Assembly (NCBI GenBank): GCA_038049695.1
Contig: CP142460.1
Coordinates: 38,621,501 to 38,685,500, forward strand
Reading direction: 5' to 3'
Length of the DNA stretch: 64,000 nt
From: Cinnamomum chago
Taxonomy: Eukaryota > Streptophyta > Magnoliopsida > Laurales > Lauraceae
Positions 45,133 to 56,918 of this stretch are shown here, one piece after another (position 1 is the stretch's first letter; every line of letters starts with the position of its first letter). The position numbers and the translations under genes were made by a program. The notes beneath the pieces were generated by a model that had not been told where the DNA came from, made no database searches, and worked only from the letters and a program-made list of their open reading frames with translations.

Positions 45133-47838
45133 CTTCCTCTCTTCTCCCTTTTCCATCTCAAAAGCTTGAACCCCAAGCTAGGGTTTCTCCTTTCTTTTCT
45201 TCTTCTTCCTCTTGCTCTCCCAATCTCCACCAAACCTTTGCCAATGGAGAAATGCATGTAATCACCTTCTTCCTCTCCATGAAAGCTCTCTCTTGATGCC
45301 ATTTGTGGAGGAAACCACCTACTTCAAGATCTTCCTTGAACCATTCTTGTCCATTTGAAGACCTTAAAAGTAAGCTTCTCCTTAAATATCTTAGATTTGT
45401 GTTATTATAGCCTTGGAGAAACTCCACCTCTACTATTACAAGTTTTCTTCTTCTTATTCTTGACTTTGACCATTTAGGGTTTGTTTTTGGGGGGTTTTGT
45501 TTGTAGCTTTGAACCTTTGACTTGGAAGAGTGATTAGAGCTTGATTTGTTAAGCTTGGACCTAAGGCAAGTGGATGATTAGATATTATGAGCATTGAATG
45601 GTTTTTTATGAGAAATATGGTTGACTTGTTATTTCTATGCATGCTATTCTTGACTTGCATTGATTTTGAAATAAATGCACATGAAAGAGTCTTATAAGCT
45701 CATTTAATGTATTGGAAATGTTGATACATAGTCCCTTATCTAGCACTTGTTCATAACACTAATGGACCTTGGTGAATGATCGATTTCCTTTCTCTTTCTT
45801 ATGGTTAAATGTGAATAGAAAGAAGGAGATTAGGTGGATGTTTATGGAGGTTTTGATGATGGGTTGAGTGGTGTTTGAAGGAGGTTTTGAGCCACCCAAT
45901 TTGGTGTAGAAATGAGGCTCTAAGGGCTTTGTAAGAAGAGAAAAAGGCTAGAGTTGAACTATTCCCAGAACCAGTTCCTAGACAGTTCGCTCGAGCGAAC
46001 CCATCCAGTGGACAGTTCGCCCGAGCGAACCCAACTTCGCTCGAGCGAACCCTCCCAGAACCCCTTACAGAGAATGGTTAGCTTGAGCGAATCGATAGTT
46101 CGCTCGAGCCAACCTGAACTGAATAGGTCAGCTCGAGCGAACCCAACTTCGCTCAAACGAACCCTTCCAGAGACCACTTCGCTCGAGCGAACTTCATGTC
46201 CGCTCGAGTGACGTGCACTGTTCATCTGAGGTTATGTTGGGAGCAAGAATGAAATGTTTAAATGTTTAGGAGAGGTTTATTGGGAGCCCCATAGTAATGG
46301 AGAAATTTTAGAAACAATGTGCGAAGCCCGTTTGAGAAAAAACCCCATCACGAAGATTCATCGAGGTTTTTGAAGTTACCAAGGTGTATAAGGAGCCCGG
46401 AATGTTTTCAAAATTTAATGAGTACCAAGTCTATACTGAAATAGACATACAGGACCCCTATTCACCTTAAACTAATCTTGAATCCCGATACTTGTCCCTG
46501 AATTTCAAAAGTTTAATTCTATTCCATTGTTCTCGAATTTTGATATGCACTCCCGAAATTCATGATTTATAATTTATCATTCCGGAAAACACTGAATTTG
46601 TACTTGTAGCATTTTGCTAGCCCTGATGTGCATTGTCTGAAATGAAGTGAAATTTGTGCCATGAGCACTCTCGTCCCGCCCATTTCTATAATTGCATCAT
46701 ATGTATTTTTATACATGTCCTGATTTATATTATGTGACCTATGAGTCAACACCACTAAGCTTGGATGACCATCTCGATTTGCTCCACCAACTTCGAGATC
46801 CCCCTCCCGTCTCGCCAGCTACAGTTTGGATCCCGATGCTCGATTTATTACCGTGGTCTCATCCCGACACCCGGCTTACTACCATGGTTCTCGTACCAGG
46901 CTCACCACCGTGGTTCTCGATACCCGGCTCGCTATTGTGGCCCGTCCCGTATAGTTATATGTATATGTATATTTTGTTGAAGCTCCTCACTTCGTGTGAC
47001 AGAGATCAACACCCCGATATGCTCTTGTCACTTCAGTGATAGAGGACTTAGCTTCGTGTGGTTGCCATCTTACTTGTTTCCCGTTCCTTGGTACACTTAC
47101 ATGCTTTTACATTGTATATATGTCTTTGAAGAAATGATTTACTCCTTCATGAAATTATTGTTTAAACAGTTAAGTGTTTTCTAAGGTAAATTCATTTATC
47201 ATTGTATTGTTATCTCTTCACCCACCTGCGACCTGCCAAACCGTTGTATTTGACCCACTCTTTGATACTCAGGTCCAGTTGCCGGTTACCCCGAGGCGGA
47301 GCTTGAGGTGACGGTCAGAGAACCGCAACGCTTAGTTGAGTGGCATGCCGATGATGTCACTTAGACATTCGGTTGCCTCAAGATACGATACACTTTTAGG
47401 GGTTGTGGATAACGTATTCTTTTGGGGAACTATTTTGTTGTACTGGCCTTTGTTGGCCTTTATCCATGGGGAATGTTAATTAACCAACTTTTTGTATAAA
47501 CATTAACTTCACTTTTGGGAAAATGCTTATGAATATTGCTCACTCTGATATACTTTGTTTTATATTGATGTGTTATCAGTCTTATTGATGAGAATGAGCT
47601 ATAGACTTGATTTAATACATGCTTCTGCACTTAAACAAAAATTTATATATGTTGATGTGATATCCTTACCGCGGACACCTGTGGGAAATCACGTGCATGG
47701 GTAGTATCATATTCTTTATTGACCCGTGTACGTATCAGCCAAAATAAGTATATGTTCAATGGCATCATTCACCGCAATCATCAAATATTCAAGTCCCGAT
47801 CCAGGATTGGGTAGGTAATCCGGTCCGAGGTCGCAACA
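45133..47838 (+). mobile_element. E1 5' LTR, second part
   Basis: It continues the LTR from CTTCC and matches 53835-56556 at roughly 95-97% by eye. It ends GGTCGCAACA three bases before the primer site. It contains the palindrome array (45984-46213) and a degenerate 27-bp repeat (about 46830-46950). Confidence 0.9.
45984..46213. repeat. CTCGAG palindrome array in the E1 5' LTR
   Basis: Copies of GTTCGCTCGAGCGAAC and variants alternate with CCATCCAGTGGA-like spacers. About nine copies are visible, several with one change (GCCCGAGCGAAC, GCTCAAACGAAC). The equivalent array of the 3' LTR is at 54682-54928. Confidence 0.85.
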
Positions 47839-47841
47839 AGC

Positions 47842-47853
47842 TGGTATCAGAGC
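47842..47853 (+). other. E1 primer-binding site (initiator Met-tRNA)
   Basis: TGGTATCAGAGC follows the LTR end by three bases and is the standard complement of the 3' end of plant initiator Met-tRNA. Confidence 0.9.
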
Positions 47854-48090
47854 GAGTCGTGTTTCAGGCAATTAAAAGAAATTAAAAATCCTAAGAATGC
47901 GGCGAGGATTCGATAGACTCTTCGTTAGCTAGTATCGTGTGAGCAATGTGTGACCCTTTAATTGACTATCATGTGCTAACATCTTGTTTTGCAACGTTAT
48001 GCAACCTCGTTAGAGACCGATAAACGACAATCCCACTGCAAGCAATAGTGATCATACACGGCCAGTTGGGGAAGATACTGTTATAACACC

Positions 48091-49330
48091 ATGCAGAATC
48101 AGTTCTAACAAATGATGTAGGCAATGCTTGATCAGTAGCGTCAGGCCAATGAAAACTAGGCAAGGTTACAAGAACAAATGCTTAAGAAGGACGAGGATCA
48201 CGCCATAGAGTTGGCACAAATGCAGACACAATTGCTAGAGGTATTACAAAGGAGGCCTGAACCGGTTCCAACTCAACCAGCAAGCCCACAGATCGTCATA
48301 AATCAAAGGGAACATGACCCAAATGCCTTGTTTGAGCAGTTTCGGAAGAGAGCTCTGAAAGAGTTTGTTGTTCAAGAAGATCCCTTGGCTACAAAAGATT
48401 GTCTAGAACACATGGAGAATATCTTTGAAGTCTTTCGATGCACGGGAGGAGAACAAGTGAAACTAGCAACGTCTCTGTTTACCGGTTTGACAGACATATG
48501 GTGGAAGACAGTCAGGGAAGAGTACAGGACCATGGCAGATGCAGTGGCTTGGGCTAGTTTCAAGAGGCAGTTTGGGGACAAATATGTACCCACTCATGTC
48601 AAAAGAAAGAAGGCAGTAGAGTTCCAACAGCTAGTGTAAGGCAACACGACAGTCCTAGAGTACCTCACTAAGTTTGAAAGATTGTCAAGATATGCCCCAA
48701 ATTTAGTAAACACAATTGAGAAGAAGATAGCTAAGTTCCTCGAAGGACTTAATCCCATCATTGAAAGGGATGCTACGAGGGTAGTGCCACCTGCAACTTT
48801 TGAAAAGGCTGTCAAGAGGGCCTATAAATTTGAGAACTTTTACAACAAAATTCTTAGAGTTCAAGGAAAGGGGCAAACTCATCAGTAAAACTACCAGCAG
48901 AAGAATCAGCAACACAAGAGGCATAGGCCAGAACAGAATGTTCAGAACCAAGTAGTCTATATCCACTGTGGGAAGAACCATGAGAGTACCAAGTGTCGTA
49001 CACTTACAGGAGCATGCTTCATATGTGGTTCGATGAACCATCAGATGAGAGATTGTCCAATACCAAACAGGCAGAATCAACAACCCTAGGGAGCACAACG
49101 TCCAGCACCACCTCAGAACGTACCAGTTATCCAGAATTAGGCAATGCCACCTTAACCACAAGCACCACAGCAGCAGTATAGACCACAGCAGCCTCAGCAG
49201 GCCTGTCAATAGGGACAGAACTAGAATCAGCGTCCCCCATAACAGAACAGGAACGGCCCACAAGGCAGGCCACAGCAGGTTCAGAACAGACCACATCAGC
49301 GAGGACAAATCTATGCCATCAATAGGGCTA
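48091..49330 (+). pseudogene. E1 gag
   Basis: Read in one frame. The first part to 48177 has several stops where Gln is expected. 48178-48639 holds the gag core (DPLATKDCLEHMENIFEV; WWKTVREEY; FKRQFGDKYVP). A TAA at 48637 stands where related gags have Gln. The frame continues to 48888. A good zinc knuckle CFICGSMNHQMRDCP lies at 49015-49059, preceded by a decayed one (IHCGKNHESTKC). The Gln-rich tail to 49300 has at least five more stops at Gln positions. Confidence 0.8.
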
Positions 49331-49817
49331 ATGCAGAGGCGGCAGGAAATGTAGTGGAAGGTACACTCCTTGTTTATGGAATTGAAGCTAGAATTTTATT
49401 TGACCCTATCTCTACACACTCATTTTTATCCCATGAATTTTCTGATTTAATTAATATGCATGCTAAAGAACTTGAGTTCATTTTGAGTATGGCTACTCCA
49501 ATAGGCAAGCAAGTTGTGTTGTGTGTAGGATCTTTTACCCTAGTTGCACAATTCAAATAGGGGAAGTGGTATTACTTGCAGATCTCATTTTATTGAAAAT
49601 GCATGATTTCGATATCATCCTAGGGAGGGATTGGTTGGCAGGATACCATGCCACAATGGATTGTTTCCATAAGACCCTCACCTTCAAACTAGATGAGACA
49701 CCGGCAGAAGTATTATTTCAGGGAGAGAGGAGGAATCCTCGTGCAGGGTTTGTCTCTGCGTTGAAAGCTGATAAACTTTTGAAAAGTGGATGTGCCGGCG
49801 TTTATCACGGAGGATAA
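49330..49817 (+). pseudogene. E1 aspartic protease
   Basis: The sequence EGTLLVYGIEARILFDPISTHSFLSHEF is the active-site region, split here as EGTLLVYGIEA and ILFDPISTHSF. Chromovirus proteases have D-S-G-A-T-H-S-F there, so the D-S/T-G triad is lost. The frame ends at TAG 49558. The C-terminal half (MHDFDIILGRDWLAGYHA) is in another frame (49521-49817), showing a frameshift. Confidence 0.8.
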
Positions 49818-49899
49818 ACGGTCTCAAGGGGTGGAGGAGATCCCTATTGTTTAGAAATTCCCAGATGTTTTCCAGAAGAAACTCCAGGATTGCCACCCA

Positions 49900-51275
49900 T
49901 CAGAGAAAAAAATTTCACTATTGAGCTGTTACCAGGGACCACTCCTATTTCTATTGCACCTTATAGAATGGCTCCGGCGGAATTAAGAGAATTAAATTTA
50001 CAATTGCAAGGATTATAAGACAAAGGTTTTGTTAGACCTAGCATTTTGCCATGGGGAGCTCCAGTTTTGTTTGTCAAGAAGAAAGATGGTTCGATGAGGA
50101 TGTGCATCAACTACCGAAGATTGAACCAAGTGACTATCAAGAACAAATACCCATTGCTAACGATAGATGAATTATTTGATCAATTACAAGGTGCTTCATA
50201 CTTTTTGAAGATTGACCTGAGATCCTATTACCATCAGCTGAGAGTCAGAGAATCAGATGTATTGTAGACAGCCTTCCGGACCAGTTATGGTCACTATGAG
50301 TTCCTTATGATGCCATTTGGGTTGACAAATGCACCAGCAGTATTCATGGCATTGATGTACAAGATATTTGCACAGTATCTAGATCAGTTTGTAGTTGTGT
50401 TTATTGATGATATTTTGGTGTACTCCAAGACCAAGGAAGAACATAAAGAGCACTTAAGAATAGCACTGCAACTTCTAAGGGACAACCAGTTGTATGCGAA
50501 GTTCAATAAGTGTGAGTTTTGGTTTGAACAAGTAGTATTTTTGAGACACATCATTTCCAAAGAAGGGTTGTCAGTGAATCCATCCAAGATTGAGGCAGTT
50601 ATGAATTGGAAAAGACCGAAAAATGCGACAGAAATCAGAAGTTTTCTGGGATTGGCAGGATATTACCGGAGGTTTGTGCAAGGATTTTCATCGATTGCGT
50701 CACCATTGACGAAGTTGACCAGAAAAAATATACCGTATGTGTGGACAGACCAGTGTGAAGCCAGTTTCCAAGAACTGAAGAAGAGATTGACTACAGCACT
50801 AGTCCTTACTTTACCATCCGGAAGCGACGGTTTTACTATTTTTACCGATGCTTCGAATGTTGGACTTGGTTGTGTTTTGATGTAAGATGAAAAAGTTGTT
50901 GCTTATGGATCCCAGCAGTTGAAAGATCATGAGAAGAACTATATCACCCATGATCTTGAGTTAGCAACGGTTGTTTTTGCATTGAAAATGTGGAGACATT
51001 ACCTCTATGGAGAGAAATTCGAAGTCCACTCCGACCACCGCAGTTTACAGTACTTGTTTTCTCAAAAGGAACTGAACATGAGGCAGAGGAGATGGATGGA
51101 ATATGTCAAGGATTATGATTTTCCTATCAAATATCACTTGGGGAAAGCAAATGTAATTGTCGATGCTTTGAGCAAAAAATTAGTAGGCTTGGCAAATCTA
51201 AGTGGCACTTGTATCTTTGAGCAATTTGAAGAGTTGAGAATAGATCTACAGCCACTGAAGAATGGTGTGAATTAG
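49900..51275 (+). pseudogene. E1 reverse transcriptase and RNase H
   Basis: RT motifs in order: [66 protein letters not shown], then the catalytic [10 protein letters not shown] (about 50397-50426), which is intact. Connection and RNase H follow: [75 protein letters not shown], with catalytic D-E-D-D kept. Stops at 50016, 50265 (Lys expected) and 50883 (Gln expected) break it. It ends at 51275 before the integrase zinc-binding part. Confidence 0.9.
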
Positions 51276-52740
51276 CCAAAATGTCAGTGTCCGAGCCTTC
51301 CTTCATCCAGAAGATCATAGATAATCAATAGGGGTGTAAGAAAAAACCGTCTAACCGTCAAACCGCACCGAACCAAACCGAACCACGGTTATTAACCGTA
51401 TTTTCACAGTTATGTTACGGTTAATAAAATCAAAAAACCGCACGGTTCGGTTCGGTTACGGTTTTCCACAATATTCACGGTTATTAACCGAACCGAACCG
51501 TAAAATACGGTTCGGTTAACCGTATGCAGTTAACCGCACCGATAACAAATAAAATAATATACATGAGGGGTAAATGAAATTTTCCTTACCTAAAACCAAA
51601 CCCTAGCTTCCCACATCGTCATCGCCGGTTATTAACCGTAACCGAACCATAACCGTAACCGTATAATACTGTAATTATACTGTATTACTGTGTATATTTT
51701 TCCACGATTATTAACCGAACCGTATAATACGGTTAACCGCGGTTCGGTTTTCCACGGTTTTTGTATATACGGTTACGGTTACGGTTTTTAAAGACGAAAA
51801 ACCGCGGTTACGGTTTCCCCAAAAAGACCGGTTAACCGAACCGTTACACCCCTAATAATCAATTGCATGATCCAGAGTTGGCCAAGATTTCAGAGCATAT
51901 AGCAGAACGTCCTGACTTTCGTATTGTGGATGGAGTCTTGTACTACCGTGACCGTCTATGTGTGCCCAACATCGAAGATTTGATGAATGACGTCATGACC
52001 AAGGCCCACAGTACGCAGTATTCCATGCATCCAGGCAATACAAAGATGTATCAGAACTTGAAGGGCAGATTTTGGTGGAACAACATGAAGAGGGAGATTG
52101 CAGCATTTGTCTCCCGATGTATGACTTATCAGTTGATAAAAGCAGAGCATCAGAAGCCTCCAGAGTTGTTACAACAGTTAGAGATCGCGGAATGGAAATA
52201 GGAACACATTACCATGGATTTTATTTCGGGACTACCGAGAACCAGCAGAGGCAACAATGCAATATGGGTCATTGTGGACCTTCTTCCCAAGTCAGCTCAC
52301 TTCATTCCTATGAGGACAGGGAAGAAGATGCACATATTACCTTTGGCAGAGTTGTTTGTCAACAAGATTGTCAGTCGACATGGACAACCAGTTTCCATCA
52401 CATCTGACAGAGACAGCAGGTTCATCTCGAGATTTTGGAAGACATTACATGAATCCATGGGTACGAAGCTACAGTTCAGCACGGCTTATCACCCACAAAC
52501 AGATGGCCAATCAAAGAGGACAATTTAGACCCTTGAGGATATGCTCCGTGCTTGTGTGTTGGACTTCAAGACTCAATGGGATGAGGCTTTACCGTTCTGT
52601 GAGTTTGCTTACAACAACAGTTACTATTCGAGCATTGGAATGGTGCCTTTCGAAGCTTTATATGGTAGAAGGTGTAGGACACCTGTATGTTGTGAAGAAG
52701 TTGGCGTACAGAACTTCCATAGACAAGCTATATAAGTTAA
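51276..52740 (+). pseudogene. E1 integrase (interrupted by the MITE)
   Basis: 51276-51320 and 51863-52201 give the zinc-binding region (HSTQYSMHPGNTKMY, then FVSRCMTYQLIKAEHQ, where the second Cys is Tyr). TAG at 52199 replaces the Trp of the W-x-H-I-T-M-D-F motif region. The core has TMDFISGLP (first Asp), [14 protein letters not shown] (second Asp) and [13 protein letters not shown], where the catalytic Glu is Lys (52514-52516) and the next Gln is TAG. 52541-52735 continues in the same family pattern (FCEFAYNNSY, PFEALYGRRCRTP). Confidence 0.9.
51329..51854. mobile_element. hAT-type MITE inserted in E1 pol
   Basis: The 526-bp element has 11-bp perfect inverted ends (TAGGGGTGTAA / TTACACCCCTA). 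It is flanked by a perfect 8-bp duplication ATAATCAA (51321-51328 and 51855-51862), the size used by hAT transposases. The interior consists mostly of AACCG/CGGTT words on both strands and can fold extensively. It has no ORF. It splits the integrase frame, whose two sides match across it. Confidence 0.95.
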
Positions 52741-53270
52741 ACTAGTGACAAAGTCAAGTTGATCCAAGAACATCTGAAAGTAGCTCGGAGAAAACAGAAA
52801 AGCTATGCAGACTCTCACAAAAGGGATTTACAATTCAAAAAAAGAGACAAGGTTTTCTTGAAGGTGTCACCTACCAGGGGAACATTGAGATTTGAGAAAA
52901 AAGGCAAACTATCTAGGTGGTACGTTGGACCGTATGATATTGTGAGCAAGATTGGTGATGTGGCTTATGGATTAACGCCTTACCACCCGAACTCTCTGGC
53001 GTACACAACGTCTTCCATGTGTCAATGTTAAAGAAGTATGTCCTTGATCCATCACATGTACTCCGTCATGAACCCTTGGAAATCCGAAAGGATGCTACAT
53101 ATGTTGAGAAGCATGTTCAGATCATCGATACAAAAGAACAAGAGTTGAGGACACAGACTATTCATTGGGTGAAAGTGCTTTAGGAAAACCATGGACCAGA
53201 AGAAGCAACGTGGGAACTACGAGATCAACTTCAAAAGAAGTATCCACATCTACTACCTGAGGTGAGTCGT
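52741..53270 (+). pseudogene. E1 integrase C-terminus and chromodomain
   Basis: 52759-53031 has ARRKQKSYADSHKRDLQFK and LSRWYVGPYDIVSKIGDVAYGL, the GPY/F-type integrase tail. A frame change leads to 53040-53260: YVEKHVQIIDTKEQELR, HWVKVL, stop (TAG where Trp is expected), ENHGPEEATWELRDQL, YPHLL. This is the C-terminal chromodomain of Tekay-type elements, which is thought to steer integration to certain chromatin. Confidence 0.8.
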
Positions 53271-53298
53271 ATATTTCATTTGGAGGATCAAATGCCTT

Positions 53299-53311
53299 TA
53301 GGGGTGGAGGA
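53299..53311 (+). other. E1 polypurine tract
   Basis: TAGGGGTGGAGGA directly precedes the 3' LTR start TGTAAGACC at 53312. It is the expected plus-strand primer, with one T interrupting the purines. Confidence 0.75.
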
Positions 53312-54681
53312 TGTAAGACCCCGACCCGAGTGACCACGATTAGCGTTAATTAAGTCTTGTGTTAACTCTAAGCGTGATTAGTGGATTTTGGTTAAGTTGA
53401 GAATAGAATAGCTTTTGATATAGCTTTGGGAGTTTTAAGTACCTTTATAATTAGTGGGACCCTTTGGGGTTCCTTTTTGTGACTTTAAGTGTAGTTGAGG
53501 GTATACTCGAAGTTTCAATAATTCGTATTTCAATCCCGTTAGACTCATCTCGTTAATCTCTACAACTTTCGTGTTGATCCCGTCCCCGTTCGAAACCCCG
53601 AAACCCGACTTTCCCAACATCGAGGGTAAAATAGTCTTTTTACACCAAATCTGGATACAAAATTCAATATTCCCGAAACCTTTGAAATATATACTTTTTA
53701 GAAACTAGATATTTCGGCGATCGTTTTTCCCTTCTTCCCCGAACTCATCCAAGGTCCCGAAATCCATGATTTCAGCCCAATGAGAATTATTAGAAGTGGA
53801 GCCCATCTCACTTGTTATATAAGGAGAACCCTTCCTCTCTTCTCCCTTTTCCATCTCAAAAGCTTGAACCCCAAGCTAGGGTTTCTCCTTTCTCTTCTTC
53901 TTCTTCCTCTTGCTCTCCCAATCTCCACCAAACCTTTGCCAATGGAGAAATGCATGTAATCATCTTCTTCCTCTCCATGAAAGCTCTCTCTTGATGCCAT
54001 TTGTGGAGGAAACCACCTACTTCAAGATCTTCCTTGAACCATTCTTGTCCATTTGAAGACCTTAAAAGTAAGCTTCTCCTTAAATATCTTAGATTTGTGT
54101 TATTATAGCCTTGGAGAAACTCCACCTCTACTATTACAAGTTTTCTTCTTCTTATTCTTGACTTTGACCATTTAGGGTTTGTTTTTGGGGGGTTTTGTTT
54201 GTAGCTTTGAACCTTTGACTTGGAAGAGTGATTAGAGCTTGATTTGCTAAGCTTGGACCTAAGGCAAGTGGATGATTAGATATTACGAGCATTGAATGGT
54301 TTTTTATGAGAAATATGGTTGACTTGTTATTTCTATGCATGCTATTCTTGACTTGCATTGATTTTGAAATAAATGCACATGAAAGAGTCTTATAAGCTCA
54401 TTTAATGTATTGGAAATGTTGATACATAGTCCCTTATCTAGCACTTGTTCATAACACTAATGGACCTTGGTGAATGATCGATTTCCTTTCTCTTTCTTAT
54501 GGTTAAATGTGAATAGAAAGAAGGAGATTAGGTGGATGTTTATGGAGGTTTTGATGATGGCTTGAGTGGTGTTTGAAGGAGGTTTTGAGCCACCCAATTT
54601 GGTGTAGAAATGAGGCTCTAAGGGCTTTGTAAGAAGAGAAAAAGGCTAGAGTTGAACTATTCCCAGAACCAGTTCCTAAAC

Positions 54682-54928
54682 AGTTCGCTCGAGCGAACCC
54701 ATCTGTTGGACAGTTCGCCCGAGCGAACCCATCCAGTGGATAGTTCGCCTGAGCGAACCCAACTTTGTTCGAGCGAACCCTCCTAGAACCCTTCACAGAG
54801 AATGGTTATCTTGAGCGAACCAGCCAACCTGAACTGAATAGGTCAGCTCGAGCGAACCCAACTTCACTCAAACGAACCCTTCCAGAGACCACTTCGCTCG
54901 AGCGAACTTCATGTCCGCTCGAGCGACG
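54682..54928. repeat. CTCGAG palindrome array in the E1 3' LTR
   Basis: About nine copies of GTTCGCTCGAGCGAAC-like units. It differs from the 5' LTR by one extra unit near 54710 and a loss near 54815, so the array changes copy number quickly. Confidence 0.85.
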
Positions 54929-55554
54929 TGCACTGTTCATCTGAGGTTATGTTGGGAGCAAGAATGAAATGTTTAAATGTTTAGGAGAGGTTTATTGAGA
55001 GCCCCATTGTAATTGAGAAATTTTAAAAACAATGTGCGAAGCCTGTTTGAGGTAAAAACCCCATCACGAAGATTCATCGAAGTCTTTTAAGTTACCAAGG
55101 TGTATAAGGAGCTCGAAATGTTTCCAAAATTTAATGAGTATCTATACTGAAGTAGACATACGGGACCCCTATTCACCTTGAACTAATTTTGAATCTCGAT
55201 ACTTGTCCCGGAATTTCGAAAGTTTAATTGTATTCCACTGTTCCTGAATTTTTATATTCACTCCCGAAATTCATGATTTATGATTTATCATTCCCGAGAA
55301 CACTGAATTTGTACTTGTAGCATTTTGCTAGCCCCGATGTGCATTGTCCGAAATGAAGTGAAATTTGTGCCTTGAGCACTCCCGTCCCGCCCATTTCTAT
55401 AATTGCATCATCTGTATTTTTATACATGTCCCGATTTCTATTATGTGACCAATGAGTCGGCACCACTAAGCTTGGATGACCTTGTCGGTTTGATCCACCG
55501 ACTTGGAGATCCCCCTCCCGTCCCGCCAGCTGCAGTTCGGATCCCGATGCCTGG

Positions 55555-55665
55555 TTTATTACCATGGTCCCGTCCCGATACCCGGCTTGCTATCGTAGTT
55601 CCCGATACCCGGCTCGCCACCGTGGTTCCCGATACCCGGCTCGCTACCGTGGTCCCGTCCCGTAT
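55555..55665. repeat. 27-bp minisatellite in the E1 3' LTR
   Basis: A unit of the form TTCCCGATACCCGGCTCGC(T/C)ACCG is repeated about four times. The 5' LTR has a more diverged version at about 46830-46950. Confidence 0.75.
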
Positions 55666-56561
55666 AGTTATATGTATATGTATATTTCGTTGAAGCTGCT
55701 CACTTCGTGTGACAAAGATCAATGCCCCGATATGCTCTTGTCACTTCGGTGATAGAGGACTTAGCTTCGTGTGCTTGCCATCTTACTTGTTTCCCGTTCC
55801 TTGGTACACTTACATGATTTTACATCGTATATATGTCTTTGAATAAATGATTTACTCCTTCATGAAATTATTGTTTAAATAGGTTTAAGTATTTTCTAAG
55901 GTAAATTCATTTATCATTGTATTGTTATCTCTTCACCCACCTGCCAAACCGTTGTGTTTGACCCACTCTTTGATACTCAGGTCCAGTTGCCGGTTACCCC
56001 GAGGCGGTGCTTGAGGAGACGGTCGGAGAGCCGCAACGCTTAGTTGAGTGGCATGCCGATGATGTCACCTAGACATTCAGTTGCCTCGAGATACGATACA
56101 CTTTTGGGGGTTGTGGATAACGTATTCTTTTGGGGAACTATTTGGTTGTACTGCCCTTTGTTGGCCTTTATCCATGGGGAATATTAATTAACCAATCTTT
56201 TTTGTATAAACATGAACTTCACTTTTGGGAAAATGCTTATGAATATTGCTCACTCTGATATACTTTGTTTTATATTGATGTGTTATCAGTCTTATTGATG
56301 AGAATGAGCTATAGACTTGATTTAATACATGCTTCCGCACTTAAACAAAAATTTATATATATTGATGTGATATCCTTACTGCGGACACCTGTGGGAAATC
56401 ACGTGCACGGGTAGTATCATATTCTTTATTGACCCGTGTACGTATCAGCCAAAATAAGTATATGTTCAATGGCATAATGGCATCATTCACCGCAATCATC
56501 AAATATCCAAGTCCCGATCCCAGATTGAGTCGGTAATCCGGTCCGGGGTCGCGACTGTAGA

Positions 56562-56918
56562 GTAGCATTACTTATATATATTAAAGCAGCACGGGTCGGT
56601 AGCCCTCCGTTTCAAAATACTGATTCCTCCATGTCCACCTCAACCTCCAATTGTTTGGAAATCATTCGTCCATGTCACCAGGGAACCCTTCCAATCTGTT
56701 TTCTTCCTAATATAATTTAGGAAAATCCAATTTCCTAACAATCTCCACAATTGCAAATTAAGGGCATGTTTGGCAAGCGTCCACGGTCTAGAGGATTTCT
56801 TATTTTTCCTATACAAAGTTATTCTCACTTAGGATTTTTCCCATACGATTCCAAGTTTGGCAAACAGAAGGAACTTGAGGATTTACATATGACATATCCA
56901 ACGGTCATAAGTTTGCTT
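56562..56918. other. Non-coding stretch with a Helitron-like start
   Basis: It begins ACTTATATATATTAAAGCAGCACGGG, which resembles a Helitron 5' end, but I find no matching 3' end. 56765-56875 has GCATGTTTGGCAAGCG and CCAAGTTTGGCAAACAG, possibly a small mobile-element fragment. No gene. Confidence 0.3.

Larger units (their letters stand above)
18237..56556 (+). mobile_element. E1: Tekay/Del-type chromovirus (Ty3/gypsy), nested and degenerate
   Basis: The 5' LTR is in two parts (18237-18759 and 45133-47838), the internal region is 47839-53311 and the 3' LTR is 53312-56556. The flanks GTAGG (18232-18236) and GTAGA (56557-56561) fit a 5-bp TSD with one change. The primer site matches initiator Met-tRNA. 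Domain order is gag, protease, RT, RNase H, integrase, chromodomain, as in chromoviruses; the C-terminal chromodomain and long LTRs point to Tekay/Del. Without nested inserts it is about 11.4 kb. Every coding region has stops, many at former Gln or Trp codons. Confidence 0.85.
53312..56556 (+). mobile_element. E1 3' LTR
   Basis: 3245 bp, uninterrupted, TGTAAGACCCCGACCCG to GGGGTCGCGACT (the last base probably mutated from A). It serves as the intact reference that shows E2's insertion site in the 5' LTR. It contains TATATAAGGAG near 53816, a palindrome array (54682-54928) and a 27-bp minisatellite (about 55555-55665). It is flanked by GTAGA on the right. Confidence 0.9.

Noticed and set aside
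51357..51850. Telomere-like or centromeric satellite, from the AACCG-rich sequence
   Set aside because: The 8-bp duplication and inverted ends show that it is a hAT MITE, and the word is not the plant telomere repeat.
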